Below are positions 7,955 through 15,851 of a stretch of DNA of 37,911 nt, one piece after another. Each line of letters begins with the position of its first letter. Position 1 is the stretch's first letter. Under the pieces are notes generated by a model, which saw only the letters and a list, made by a program, of their open reading frames with translations, made no database searches and was not told the origin of the DNA. The stretch lies in the NCBI GenBank assembly GCA_016218495.1, contig JACRDU010000103.1, positions 1 through 37,911 of the forward strand. The letters are read 5' to 3'. The stretch is from Elusimicrobiota bacterium. Its GTDB lineage: Bacteria; Elusimicrobiota; Elusimicrobia; UBA1565. A program made the position numbers and the translations under genes.

Positions 7955-8668
7955 GTGGCAAAAGGCCCCATTTTGACGCACCCGCTCTTTGAACGCTGGG
8001 AAGCACTACGGAAACGCCTCGACTCCGCCGCGCAGCGCGTGAACCGCGCCCCGCAGTCCGTCGAAGTCGTCGCCGTCGTGAAATACGCCGCCCTGGAGGA
8101 CGTCCAGGCCCTCGTCGGGTCCGGACTCTGCCGGTGGTTCGCCGAGAGCAGGGTGCAGGACGCCCAGGCGCGGAGGACCGCCCTCGACACGGAAAGGGAT
8201 GCCTGGAGGTTCATCGGACGCCTCCAGACCAACAAGGCCAAGCACGCCCTCGAGCTCTTCGACCATGTCGACGCCCTCGATTCGCTGAGCCTGGCAGAAG
8301 CCCTGCAGAGGCGCCTCGAAGGGACCGGACGCCGCATCGGGATCCAGGTCCAGGTCAAGCTGACCGACCGCGAGACGCAGGGAGGGGTGGCGCCGGAGGG
8401 AGTGAAGGCGTTCGTGGAAGGCCTTAGGAACTTCCCGAACCTCCGCCCCGAAGGGCTGATGGGCATAGCGCCGCTGGGGGAGAGCCCCGAGGCCGCGCGG
8501 CCCACCTTCAAGAGGATGAAGGAGCTGTTCGATACGATTTTTACGGGTCCGGTCGGACCCGACGGGCCGTGGCTGTCGATGGGCATGAGCGGCGACTGCG
8601 AGGTCGCCGTCGAAGAGGGAGCGACGCTGGTCCGCGTCGGCTCGGACCTCTTCGGGCCGCGGGGCTGA
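7955..8668 (+). CDS. yggS: YggS/PROSC family PLP homeostasis protein
   Basis: About 237 residues from GTG at 7955, or 231 from TTG at 7973; the second fits the family length better, the first fits the promoter position. YggS proteins bind pyridoxal phosphate and buffer its cellular level. The PLP-lysine strand is VVAVVKYA; then come FAESRVQDA (family GENRVQEA), WRFIGRLQTNKAK, the VDALDSLSLAEAL helix, RPEGLMGIAP and the phosphate-binding LSMGMSGDCEVAVEEGATLV with VRVGSDLFGPRG at the end. The gene is followed 42 bases later by yggU, a common neighbour. Confidence 0.93.
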   Translation: MAKGPILTHPLFERWEALRKRLDSAAQRVNRAPQSVEVVAVVKYAALEDVQALVGSGLCRWFAESRVQDAQARRTALDTERDAWRFIGRLQTNKAKHALELFDHVDALDSLSLAEALQRRLEGTGRRIGIQVQVKLTDRETQGGVAPEGVKAFVEGLRNFPNLRPEGLMGIAPLGESPEAARPTFKRMKELFDTIFTGPVGPDGPWLSMGMSGDCEVAVEEGATLVRVGSDLFGPRG

Positions 8669-8710
8669 GATTTACAGACGTAGGCTGAGGCGGACCAAGG
8701 GAGGGAGTGA

Positions 8711-8974
8711 ATGATCGTAAAAGTGCGAGTCATCCCCAACGCCCCTGAGAACGAGGTCGTCAGCCGGATCGGCAGCGTCCTGCGGGTGAAAGTCACCGCG
8801 TCGGAAGTCGATGAGGAGGGCAACGGCGCCCTGCGCGACTACCTTGCCGCGTTCTTCGAGGTCAAACCCCGGTCGGTGAACATCATCCGCGGCGCCAAAG
8901 GCCGCGAGAAGACCGTCGAAATCACCGGCAAGAGTGAAGAGTCCCTCAAGCGCGTCATGGAGGCGATCCCGTAA
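8711..8974 (+). CDS. yggU: DUF167 family protein (YggU-like)
   Basis: 87 residues, typical of the DUF167/YggU family. Recognisable are the N-terminal VKVRVIPNAPENEVV, the central LRVKVTAS, the conserved helix NGALRDYLAAFFEV and the strand-helix end VNIIRGAKGREKTVEI. The biochemical role of the family is unknown. The ATG has a good GGGAGG ribosome site 5-10 bases upstream. It sits behind yggS, as in many genomes. Confidence 0.92.
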   Translation: MIVKVRVIPNAPENEVVSRIGSVLRVKVTASEVDEEGNGALRDYLAAFFEVKPRSVNIIRGAKGREKTVEITGKSEESLKRVMEAIP

Positions 8975-8999
8975 GGGACCGTCGCCTGCCTGAGGCAAC

Positions 9000-9030
9000 G
9001 AGGCCGGGAGCGGCATGCGCTCTCGGCCTC
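9000..9030 (+). terminator. hairpin between yggU and mtnA
   Basis: GAGGCCGGGAGC and GCTCTCGGCCTC pair with one mismatch around a GGCATGC-type loop. A T run is nearly absent (GTGAATTTC follows), so termination would be weak or rho-assisted. Confidence 0.5.
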
Positions 9031-9039
9031 GTGAATTTC

Positions 9040-9045
9040 TAGAAT
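9040..9045 (+). promoter_or_regulatory. putative -10 box (TAGAAT) of mtnA
   Basis: TAGAAT ends 5 bases before the ATG at 9051. No -35 is apparent because the upstream region is the hairpin. This arrangement would give a leaderless mRNA. Confidence 0.5.
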
Positions 9046-9050
9046 ACGGA

Positions 9051-10115
9051 ATGCCCGACATCTCCACCCTGACCGACCGGGTCGCCCCTCTCAAGAGGAA
9101 GGGCGACGCCGTCTACTTCCTGGACCAGCTCGCCCTGCCGGGGACCGTGCGCTACAAGCGCTGCGCCACCCCGGCCGCCGTGGCCGACGCCATAAGGACC
9201 ATGGTGCTGCGCGGCGCGCCCCTCATCGGCTGCGCCGCCGCCTACGGCTACGCCTTCGCCGCGAAGGGGGCCGGGAAGGCGGATGCCGCCGTCCTCGGAC
9301 GGCTGGCCAAGGCCGAGAGGCTGCTGGCCGCCTCGCGCCCGACGGCGGTCAACCTGTTCTGGGCCCTCAAGGCCATGAGCGGCAAGACCCGCTCCCTCTG
9401 CGCCGCCAAGACCACGCGCCTCTACCGCGAGCTCCTGGCCGCGGCCGACGCCGTCACCAGAGAGGACGTCGAGACCAACCGGCGCATGGCCGCCCACGGG
9501 GCGGCCCTGCTCAAGAAGGGCTCCACCGTCATGACCATCTGCAACACCGGGGCCCTGGCCACGGCCGGCATCGGCACGGCCCTGGGCGTGGTGCGCTGGG
9601 CGCGCCGCCTGGGCAAGATCAAGCTGGTCTATGCCCTGGAGACCCGCCCGTACCTGCAGGGCGCGCGCCTGACCATGTGGGAGCTGCAGCGCGAGGGCAT
9701 CCCAGCCCGGCTCATCACCGACGGCATGGCCGCCCACATCATGAAGACCGAGCGCATCGACGCCGTCCTCACCGGCGCCGACCGCGTCGCCGCCAACGGG
9801 GACGCCGCCAACAAGATCGGCACTTACGGCCTGTCGCTCCTGGCCAAGGCCCACGGCATCCCGTTCTACGTTGTGGCGCCCTCCACCACGGTGGACCTGG
9901 CCACCGCCGGCGGCGACGACATCCCCATCGAGGAGCGCTCCGAGCGCGAGGTCCTCGAGGTGCGCGGCCTGCGCCTGAGCCCGGCTGGTGCCCGGGCCCG
10001 CCATCCCGCCTTCGACGTCACCCCCGCGCGGCTCATCACGGCGCTGGTCACGGACCGGGGCGTCGTGAAGCCCCCGTCGAGGGCCCGTCTCAAGAAGGTC
10101 CTGTCTAAGTGCTAA
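9051..10115 (+). CDS. mtnA: S-methyl-5-thioribose-1-phosphate isomerase
   Basis: 354 residues, normal for MtnA, which converts methylthioribose-1-phosphate to methylthioribulose-1-phosphate in methionine salvage. Family signatures are all present: IRTMVLRGAPLIGCAAAYG (about 49-66), SRPTAVNLFWAL, TICNTGALAT with catalytic Cys164, LETRPYLQGARLTMWEL, and LTGADRVAANGD with catalytic Asp244, then NKIGTYGLSLLAKAHGIPFY. The ATG at 9051 matches the family N-terminus and the -10 box; the longer frame from 9015 adds unrelated residues. Related eIF2B-like sugar-phosphate isomerases are a minor alternative. Confidence 0.93.
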   Translation: MPDISTLTDRVAPLKRKGDAVYFLDQLALPGTVRYKRCATPAAVADAIRTMVLRGAPLIGCAAAYGYAFAAKGAGKADAAVLGRLAKAERLLAASRPTAVNLFWALKAMSGKTRSLCAAKTTRLYRELLAAADAVTREDVETNRRMAAHGAALLKKGSTVMTICNTGALATAGIGTALGVVRWARRLGKIKLVYALETRPYLQGARLTMWELQREGIPARLITDGMAAHIMKTERIDAVLTGADRVAANGDAANKIGTYGLSLLAKAHGIPFYVVAPSTTVDLATAGGDDIPIEERSEREVLEVRGLRLSPAGARARHPAFDVTPARLITALVTDRGVVKPPSRARLKKVLSKC

Positions 10116-10130
10116 CATCCCAGCTTCCCC

Positions 10131-10451
10131 ATGGCGACCCCCTATAGCATCGCCTTCGTCACCGCGCCGGACCGGGCCGCGGCGGACCGCCTGGCCCAGG
10201 GCCTGGTCGGCGGGCGGCTGGCGGCCTGCGTCAGCGTCCTGCCCAAAGCCGTCTCCACCTACCGCTGGAAGGGGAAGGTGGAGAAGGCCTCCGAGGCCCT
10301 GCTCGTCATCAAGACCCGCACCGCCCTCATGAAGGCCGTCTGCGGCTTCGTGTCGAAGAACCATCCCTATTCCGTCCCCGAGGTCATCTCATGGCCCATA
10401 GCCCATGGAGCCGCCCTCTACCTCAAGTGGTTGAAGGCGGAGACCTCGTGA
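10131..10451 (+). CDS. cutA: CutA1 family divalent-cation tolerance protein
   Basis: 106 residues. The family layout is complete: IAFVTAPDRAAADRLAQGLV, then GRLAACVSVLPKAVSTYRWKG, ASEALLVIKTRTALM and the C-terminal HPYSVPEVISWPI. CutA1 is a small trimeric protein linked to copper tolerance; its true role is uncertain. The stop overlaps the GTG of the next gene (GTGA), so translation is probably coupled. Confidence 0.93.
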   Translation: MATPYSIAFVTAPDRAAADRLAQGLVGGRLAACVSVLPKAVSTYRWKGKVEKASEALLVIKTRTALMKAVCGFVSKNHPYSVPEVISWPIAHGAALYLKWLKAETS

Positions 10452-11170
10452 CCGAGACCTCGTCTTTGGCCGCCTTGGTCAGCCACATCGCGGACGAAGG
10501 TCCCGACGCGCGCCTGCTGCGCCTGGAGCTGCCGGAAGGCCGCTCGCTGGAATGGCGCCCCGGACAGTTCGTCGAGGTCACCTTGCCCGGCTCCGGCCTG
10601 CCGGGGCGGGCCTTCTCCATCGCCAACGCCCCGCAGGACTGCGCGGCCGTCGAAATCCTCTTCGACCGCCGGGGACCGCTGGCCGAGCAGCTCTTCCGCC
10701 TGAAGGGCGGGGAACCCCTGCTGGTCCGGGGACCCATGGGCAAGTGGTCCTACCGCGACGAGGACCGCCGCGCGGCGCTGTTCTCCTCGGGCACCGGCAT
10801 CGCCCCGCTGCGCGCCATCGTGCGCTACGCGCTGGCCAAGGGCCTGCCCAACCGCCTCGACCTCTTCTACGCCGCCCCCACGCCCGGCAAACTGCTGCTG
10901 CGCCGCGAGCTCGAGGAGGCCGCCGAGAAGGGCGTCGGCGTGCACCTCTCGGTGACCGAACCCGAGGGGATGTGGGAAGAGGGGCTGTGGTGGGACGGCG
11001 CGCGCGGCCCGGTGACCTCCGAGGCGATGCGCTCGGCCCTGGGCCCGCTCGAGGACGTGGTCTTCTACATGTGCGGCGGAGGCCGGATGATCGAGGCCCT
11101 GCGCGCCGGGCTGCTCGCCGCCGGCGCCCGCGCCGACTCCTTCCGCGTCGAGAAGTGGGGGGATTATTAG
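10448..11170 (+). CDS. FNR-like FAD/NAD(P)-binding oxidoreductase
   Basis: 240 residues from the GTG at 10448, chosen for the 4-base overlap with cutA. The N-terminal barrel has the flavin-binding GRAFSIANAP (RxxS type) and RPGQFVEVTLPG. The C-terminal half has the nucleotide-binding SSGTGIAPLRAIV and the end motif MCGGGRMIEALRAGL. This is the ferredoxin-NADP reductase superfamily. It resembles PyrK-type electron-transfer subunits but lacks the C-terminal four-cysteine 2Fe-2S site, and no pyrD is adjacent. A soluble electron-transfer flavoprotein is the safest description. Confidence 0.8.
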   Translation: MTETSSLAALVSHIADEGPDARLLRLELPEGRSLEWRPGQFVEVTLPGSGLPGRAFSIANAPQDCAAVEILFDRRGPLAEQLFRLKGGEPLLVRGPMGKWSYRDEDRRAALFSSGTGIAPLRAIVRYALAKGLPNRLDLFYAAPTPGKLLLRRELEEAAEKGVGVHLSVTEPEGMWEEGLWWDGARGPVTSEAMRSALGPLEDVVFYMCGGGRMIEALRAGLLAAGARADSFRVEKWGDY

Positions 11171-11741
11171 CCCGGCCCGCGGCCTGGTCCTGGCCTCCGG
11201 CTCCCCGCAGCGGCGCCGCCTGCTGCGCACCCTGCGCGTGCCCTTCCGCATCGTCCCCGCCGGCGTCTCGGAGGCGTCGCGCGAGAAGAACCCGCGCCGC
11301 CTCGTCATCCTCTTGGCCCTGCGCAAGGCCCGGGCCGTGGCCCGCAAGCACCCCGAGGCGCTGGTGCTGGGCGCCGACACCATCGTGGTGTCGCGCGGGC
11401 GCATCCTGGGCAAGCCCGCCGACCTCGAAGAGAGCACACGGATGATGGACGACCTCAACGGGCGCTGGCACAGGGTCTACACCGGCGTGGCCCTGGTGCG
11501 CCACCGACCGCGGCGCTCCTGGGCCGAGGCCGCCGTGAGCCGGGTCAAGGCGCGCAAGCTGCCGGCCGAGCAGCTCCGGCGCTTCGCCGGCCGCCACATG
11601 GACAAGGCCGGCGGCTACGCGGTGCAGGACCACAAGGACCCCTTCGTCGAACGCATCGAAGGCTCGCGCGACAACGTCGTCGGCCTGCCGCTCGACGCCG
11701 TGCGCCGACTGCTCAAGCGCGCCTGCGCGGACGCGGCGTGA
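11166..11741 (+). CDS. maf: Maf/YhdE-type nucleoside triphosphate pyrophosphatase
   Basis: The Maf signature begins LVLASGSPQRRRLL, encoded from about 11184, so the gene must start upstream of the first GTG (11238). The only in-frame candidates before it are the ATT codons at 11163 and 11166, or a CTG at 11184. From 11166 the protein has 191 residues, the usual size. Other motifs: VLGADTIVV, LGKPADLEES, LNGRWHRVYTGVAL, AGGYAVQDHKDPFVERI and SRDNVVGLPLDAV. Maf enzymes hydrolyse non-canonical or methylated NTPs. It overlaps the flavoprotein stop and, at its end, the GTG of the histidine kinase. Confidence 0.85.
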   Translation: MSPARGLVLASGSPQRRRLLRTLRVPFRIVPAGVSEASREKNPRRLVILLALRKARAVARKHPEALVLGADTIVVSRGRILGKPADLEESTRMMDDLNGRWHRVYTGVALVRHRPRRSWAEAAVSRVKARKLPAEQLRRFAGRHMDKAGGYAVQDHKDPFVERIEGSRDNVVGLPLDAVRRLLKRACADAA

Positions 11742-12988
11742 AGCCGTTGTCGGCCTTCAGCGCGGGCGCCGTCCTGCGCGCCGCGAACCTGTTTTTGCTC
11801 CTGCTCTGGCTCTGGAGCCTGACGCGCCAGGGCCTGCTGGCCTCCGTGGCCCTGCCGGCTGGGACCGCCGCACTCTACGCCGCCGGCAACGCCGCGCTGG
11901 CCCTGAGCCGGCGCGAGCCGCCGCCCTGGGCCGAGGCCTTGCTGGCGGCGCTGGACATCGCCCTGGTCTGCTGGGCCGCGCTGTGGACGGGGACCGCGCA
12001 GCCGGACGCCGCGCTGGCCCTGCTGGTCCCGCTCTTCATGGCCGCCGTGCGCCTGCGCCCCGAGTGGGCCGGCGCGCTGAGCGCGGGGGCGGCCGTGGGC
12101 CTCTACTTCCTCACCCCGGCCCCGCGCCAGGAAGCGCTGTACCGCTCGGCCTTCATCCTCGCCGCCCCCTGGGGCCTGGCCCTGTTTGCGCGGGCCGCGC
12201 TGCGCTCGCGCGCGGCGGCGGTCCGCGAGCGCACGGCGCTGGCCCGCAGCCTCTTCTTCCACGAGTTCATCGCGCTGCTCCTCTTCCAGATCCGCGACTA
12301 CCTGACCTCGCTGACCGCGGTCGGCCAGCACCTGGAGCGCTCCGCGGCCGGCGACGCGGAGAAGGAGCTGGCCGGGAAGCTCTCCAAGATGGTCAACGAG
12401 CTCAACGGCAAGCTACGGCGCATGAGCGAGACCGTCGAGGAGCACACCACGACGCGCCGGCCGGCGAAATCCCCGCTCTGGAGCCTGGAGCCGCTGCTGC
12501 GCGAGTGCCTGGACAGCGCCGTCGCCTCCTTCCGCGTGCAGGGGCTCTCCACGCGGGTGTGGGTAGACCCGCGCATCAGGGGGCTGTCCTGCGACCGGGA
12601 CGCCGCCGCCGCCGCCCTGACCGCCGTCTTCGAGAATTCCCTGGAGGCCTTCCTGGCCGCCGGGCGCGGCGGCGCCATCACGGTCTCGGCGATGCTCGAC
12701 GGCAACGGCGAGCAGGCCGTCATCGAGGCGATGGACGACGCCGGCGGCGTGGCGGACGCCGCGCGCGAGCAGCTCTTCAGGCCGCTCTTCACGACCAAGT
12801 CGGCCCGCGGCGGCATCGGGCTGGGCCTGGCCATGTCCCGCCGCCTGCTCGAACGCGGCGGCGGCACGCTGGCCGTGCGCAGCGAGGGGGGCAGGACCTT
12901 CGCGCGCTTCGAGCTTCCGCTCAAGCCGGGCCTGCCGCGCGTGCGCAACGAGGAGTCCACATGGGCCGGGCGACGCTCCTCGCTCTAG
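11738..12988 (+). CDS. orphan membrane histidine kinase
   Basis: 416 residues from GTG at 11738 (4-base overlap with maf). The N-terminal ~150 residues form five or six hydrophobic helices. A dimerisation/phosphoacceptor-like helix with SLFFHEFIALLLFQIRD follows near residue 170. The C-terminal HATPase_c domain has an N-box FENSLEAFLAAG, a G1-like MDDAGGV, LFRPLFTTK and a G2 box GGIGLGLAMSRRL. It should be a sensor kinase with no extracytoplasmic domain of note. No response regulator is next to it. It overlaps the following exported protein by 28 bases, hinting at a functional link. Confidence 0.8.
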   Translation: MKPLSAFSAGAVLRAANLFLLLLWLWSLTRQGLLASVALPAGTAALYAAGNAALALSRREPPPWAEALLAALDIALVCWAALWTGTAQPDAALALLVPLFMAAVRLRPEWAGALSAGAAVGLYFLTPAPRQEALYRSAFILAAPWGLALFARAALRSRAAAVRERTALARSLFFHEFIALLLFQIRDYLTSLTAVGQHLERSAAGDAEKELAGKLSKMVNELNGKLRRMSETVEEHTTTRRPAKSPLWSLEPLLRECLDSAVASFRVQGLSTRVWVDPRIRGLSCDRDAAAAALTAVFENSLEAFLAAGRGGAITVSAMLDGNGEQAVIEAMDDAGGVADAAREQLFRPLFTTKSARGGIGLGLAMSRRLLERGGGTLAVRSEGGRTFARFELPLKPGLPRVRNEESTWAGRRSSL

Positions 12989-13578
12989 CCGCCGCGGCGG
13001 CGCTGGGAGCGGCCCCCCAGGCCGCTGTGCCGCGCACCGACGCCCTGGTGGAGGCCGGCCGCGCCCGCCAGAACGCCCTGGCCCCGCTCTTCGACGAGCT
13101 CGAGGCCTTGCGCCGCAGCTACTCCTGGGAGCGCGACGAGTCCCGGGCCGCGGCCCGGCGCGAGGACCTGCGCGCGCGGCTCGTCCCGGAGCTCAAGTTC
13201 CTCGACGCCACCGCGGCGGCGCTGGAGGGGGAGGTCCGGCGCTTCACCTCCGAGCACGGCCTGGAGACCCTGAACCTCCTGGCCTCGGGCCTGGGCGACG
13301 CGCCGCCCGAGGTGAAGTCGGCCATGCGCGGCCAGACCTTCATGTACCAGGCCCGCACCACCGTGCGCACCGGCATGGACCTGCTCAACGCCGAGGAGCG
13401 CGAGTGGTCCGCCTTCCAGGCCGTCGCCTCCGAGCGCCGCTTCAGCCGCCGGGTCGTCACCGCCCTCGTCGTCGTCATCGTCCTCGTCGCGGCGTTCGCG
13501 ATCCGCCTGTCGGTCGTCCTGCGCCGCCGCCGCAACGAGCGCACCCCCGAAATCGTCGAGCGCAAGCGGCTGCCCTAG
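12961..13578 (+). CDS. exported protein with C-terminal membrane anchor
   Basis: 205 residues. The N-terminus MGRATLLALAAAAALGAAPQ looks like a cleavable signal. The middle is helical and charged (about 25-155), and a single strong membrane helix (VVTALVVVIVLVAAFAIRLSVVL) lies near residues 164-186, followed by a basic cytoplasmic tail. The ATG lies inside the end of the kinase gene. A sensory or stabilising partner of the kinase is possible. No family is recognised. Confidence 0.65.
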   Translation: MGRATLLALAAAAALGAAPQAAVPRTDALVEAGRARQNALAPLFDELEALRRSYSWERDESRAAARREDLRARLVPELKFLDATAAALEGEVRRFTSEHGLETLNLLASGLGDAPPEVKSAMRGQTFMYQARTTVRTGMDLLNAEEREWSAFQAVASERRFSRRVVTALVVVIVLVAAFAIRLSVVLRRRRNERTPEIVERKRLP

Positions 13579-13581
13579 CGC

Positions 13582-13605
13582 GCCGCATTCCCCGGCGAAT
13601 GCGGC
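13582..13605 (+). terminator. hairpin after the kinase operon
   Basis: A perfect 9-bp stem, GCCGCATTC (13582-13590) with GAATGCGGC (13597-13605), and a six-base loop. No T run follows. It contains the in-frame ATG at 13599, which argues against that ATG being the start of the next gene. Confidence 0.5.
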
Positions 13606-13652
13606 CCCGCCCCGCCCTTGCCGCCCCTCCGCGTCCCGTCTATCAGACCGAC

Positions 13653-14939
13653 GTGACGAACTCCGGCCCTCCCGGGCCCGTCCCGGGCGGCCCGATCGAC
13701 CCTCGTCTGGCGCGGCCCGCCCCGGCCGGCGCACCGTCCGTTCCCAGGCAGCAGCCCGCGCCCCAGCCCGCCGCTCCGGCGGCGCCCGCCTATCCGCCCT
13801 CCTTCACCGAACTCCTGGAGGGCTCGGCCATCGGCCTGTTCACCCCCGGGGACGCCTATGGCGCCCTGGGCGCTCGCCCGGAGCCGAATTCCGCCGACGC
13901 CGCGCTGGCCATGCTGGCCTGGGGCGCCGCCATGGTGGCCGTGCTCTGCGCCTTCGCCTGGGCGCGCCTCAACGCCGAGTCGTGGGGGGTCCTGCCCCTG
14001 GCCGGGGGAGCCTTGGGCGGCCTGGTCCTCTCCGTGCCGCTTGGCTTCGCCGGGGCCGCCGTCCTGCACGCCCTGGGCGCCATGTCGGGCGGACAGGGAG
14101 GCTTCGCGCGCTCGGTGGAAGCCGCCGCGCTGCTCGGCCCCGCCCCGGCCCTGCTCTGCGCCGCCCTCTTCGCCCCCGACCCCGCCTGGATGGCGGCCCC
14201 GACGCTCTACGCCACCTGGCTGGCGGTCAACGCCGTCGAGAAGCTGCACGACGCGCCGGTGGGCCAGGCCTGGATGATTCTGGGCTTCTGCGGCGCGCTG
14301 GCCGCCGGCTCCCAGGTGCTGGGCCGCGAGAAGCTGACCCTGGCCCTGGTGCGCGTCGAGAACGCCGCCACCGTCATGACGAACAACCCCAACGCGCGCG
14401 AGGAGCACCGGCCCGCCGCCCGCCTCGACGCCCCACTCTCCACGCCGGCGTCCCGCCCGACGGGGGACCGCATGGCGGGAGACCCCGGCACCGCCGGCCC
14501 CATCGAGGCCGACCCCCTGGCCGCCGGCACGCCGGCCCAGCGCTCGTCGCTCGATTACCTGCGCCAGCCCGGACAGCCCGACGAGGCGGGGGGGGACATC
14601 CCCATCGAGCAGGACCCCCGGATGGTCCAAGCCAAGGCTTTGCAGCAGAACGGGGTCGACCTCATCGAGAACCTGCGCAGGACCATCGGCTCCAACCCCG
14701 AGGCCATGAGGGGGGTCCCGCCCCAGCAGGCCCAGGCGCTGCAGGGGCTGCTCGACCAGTTCCAGAAGAACATGGCCGGCGGGCAGGGCAAGATGTCGCC
14801 GGAGCAGACCCAGGCCCTCATCAAGCAGGTGATGTCGGCTTTGGGCAAGAACGCGCCCCAGGGCCTCGCCCCTCAGACGGGGGGGCCGCCCAAGGCCCCG
14901 CGCCGCCGCGCCGCCCCGCCCCCGCCCTCCGGCGATTGA
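13653..14939 (+). CDS. Yip1-like multi-pass membrane protein with long C-terminal tail
   Basis: 428 residues from GTG at 13653; a start at the ATG 13599 would lie in a hairpin. A Pro-rich N-terminus is followed by ELLEGSAIGLFTPGDAYGAL, a typical entry into a Yip1 domain. Five hydrophobic helices lie between about 70 and 225. The C-terminal ~180 residues are soluble, Pro/Gln-rich and predicted partly helical (NPEAMRGVPPQQAQALQGLL, MSPEQTQALIKQVMSALGK). Yip1-family proteins in bacteria have unknown roles. The gene runs up to 12 bases before lipA. Confidence 0.6.
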   Translation: MTNSGPPGPVPGGPIDPRLARPAPAGAPSVPRQQPAPQPAAPAAPAYPPSFTELLEGSAIGLFTPGDAYGALGARPEPNSADAALAMLAWGAAMVAVLCAFAWARLNAESWGVLPLAGGALGGLVLSVPLGFAGAAVLHALGAMSGGQGGFARSVEAAALLGPAPALLCAALFAPDPAWMAAPTLYATWLAVNAVEKLHDAPVGQAWMILGFCGALAAGSQVLGREKLTLALVRVENAATVMTNNPNAREEHRPAARLDAPLSTPASRPTGDRMAGDPGTAGPIEADPLAAGTPAQRSSLDYLRQPGQPDEAGGDIPIEQDPRMVQAKALQQNGVDLIENLRRTIGSNPEAMRGVPPQQAQALQGLLDQFQKNMAGGQGKMSPEQTQALIKQVMSALGKNAPQGLAPQTGGPPKAPRRRAAPPPPSGD

Positions 14940-14945
14940 TATAAT
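14940..14945 (+). promoter_or_regulatory. consensus -10 box (TATAAT) of lipA
   Basis: TATAAT ends 6 bases before the GTG at 14952 and overlaps the TGATATAAT end of the previous gene. No -35 consensus in the GC-rich upstream sequence. The transcript would start at the GTG. Confidence 0.6.
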
Positions 14946-14951
14946 CCCCGG

Positions 14952-15851
14952 GTGAGCGCCCCCGCCGCCCCCGCCCGACGCCTGCCGCCCTGGCTGCGCA
15001 TCCGTCCGCCGTCGGGCGAGCGCTACGAGGCCGTGAAGCGCCAGATGGGCGACGGGGTCCTGCACACGGTCTGCGAGGAGGCGCGCTGCCCCAACGTGGC
15101 CGAGTGCTGGGGCGGCGGCACGGCCACCTTCATGGTGCTGGGCGACGAGTGCACGCGCGGCTGCCGCTTCTGCTCGGTGGCCACGGCCCGCCTGCCCGCG
15201 CCCCCCGACCCCGCCGAGCCGGGGCGCCTGGCCGAGTCGCTGGCCAGGCTGGGCCTCACCTACGCCGTCGTGACCACGGTCTGCCGCGACGACCTGCCCG
15301 ACCAGGGCGCCGCCCACCTGGCCGCCTGCATCCGCGCCGCGCGCGAGCGCTGCCCCGAGCTCCTGCTCGAGTTCCTCATCCAGGACTTCCGCGGCGACGA
15401 GTCCCTGGTCGAGACCGTCTGCGGCGCCGGCGCCCATGTGCTGGCCCACAACCTGGAGACCGTCGAGCGCCTGACCCCGACGGTGCGCGATACCAAGGCC
15501 GGGTACGGGCTCTCGCTCGGGGTGCTGGCCGCCCTCAAGCGCCTGGCCCCGGGGGTCAAGACCAAGTCCTCTTTGATGCTGGGCCTGGGGGAGACGGAAG
15601 GCGAGCTTTTCAAGGCCTTCCGCGACCTGCGCGCCGCCGGGGTCGACATCCTGACCTTGGGCCAGTACCTGCGGCCCACCGGGCAGGGGCACCATCTGCC
15701 CGTGGCCGAGTTCATCACGCCGGAACGCTTCGAGGCGCTGGGCACGGCCGCGCGGGCCGAGGGGTTCATGTACGTCGCCTCGGGGCCGTTCGTGCGCTCC
15801 TCGTACCGGGCGGGCGAGCTCTTCCTCGAAGGGATGCTGCGCGCGAAATGA
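14952..15851 (+). CDS. lipA: lipoyl synthase
   Basis: 299 residues. LipA is a radical SAM enzyme that inserts two sulfur atoms into octanoyl groups on carrier proteins. Both iron-sulfur sites are visible: the auxiliary cluster CEEARCPNVAEC (Cys41, 46, 52) and the radical SAM CTRGCRFC (Cys67, 71, 74). The C-terminal RSSY (about 282-285), whose serine ligates the sacrificial cluster, is intact. Other marks: TVCRDDLPDQGA, AHNLETVERLTP, KSSLMLGLGET and LGQYLRPT. The stop overlaps the ATG of lipB (ATGA). Confidence 0.97.
   Translation: MSAPAAPARRLPPWLRIRPPSGERYEAVKRQMGDGVLHTVCEEARCPNVAECWGGGTATFMVLGDECTRGCRFCSVATARLPAPPDPAEPGRLAESLARLGLTYAVVTTVCRDDLPDQGAAHLAACIRAARERCPELLLEFLIQDFRGDESLVETVCGAGAHVLAHNLETVERLTPTVRDTKAGYGLSLGVLAALKRLAPGVKTKSSLMLGLGETEGELFKAFRDLRAAGVDILTLGQYLRPTGQGHHLPVAEFITPERFEALGTAARAEGFMYVASGPFVRSSYRAGELFLEGMLRAK

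Noticed and set aside
7788-8006. 72-residue minus-strand frame across the yggS promoter
   Set aside because: It overlaps the TATAAT promoter and the start of yggS and shows no protein-like pattern.
10448-11170. Calling the flavoprotein PyrK
   Set aside because: It lacks the C-terminal four-cysteine 2Fe-2S site and no pyrD is adjacent.
13575-15695. 706-residue minus-strand frame opposite the Yip1-like gene and lipA
   Set aside because: Low-complexity Gly/Ala/Arg/Gln content typical of a GC-rich shadow; lipA has all its cysteines on the + strand.
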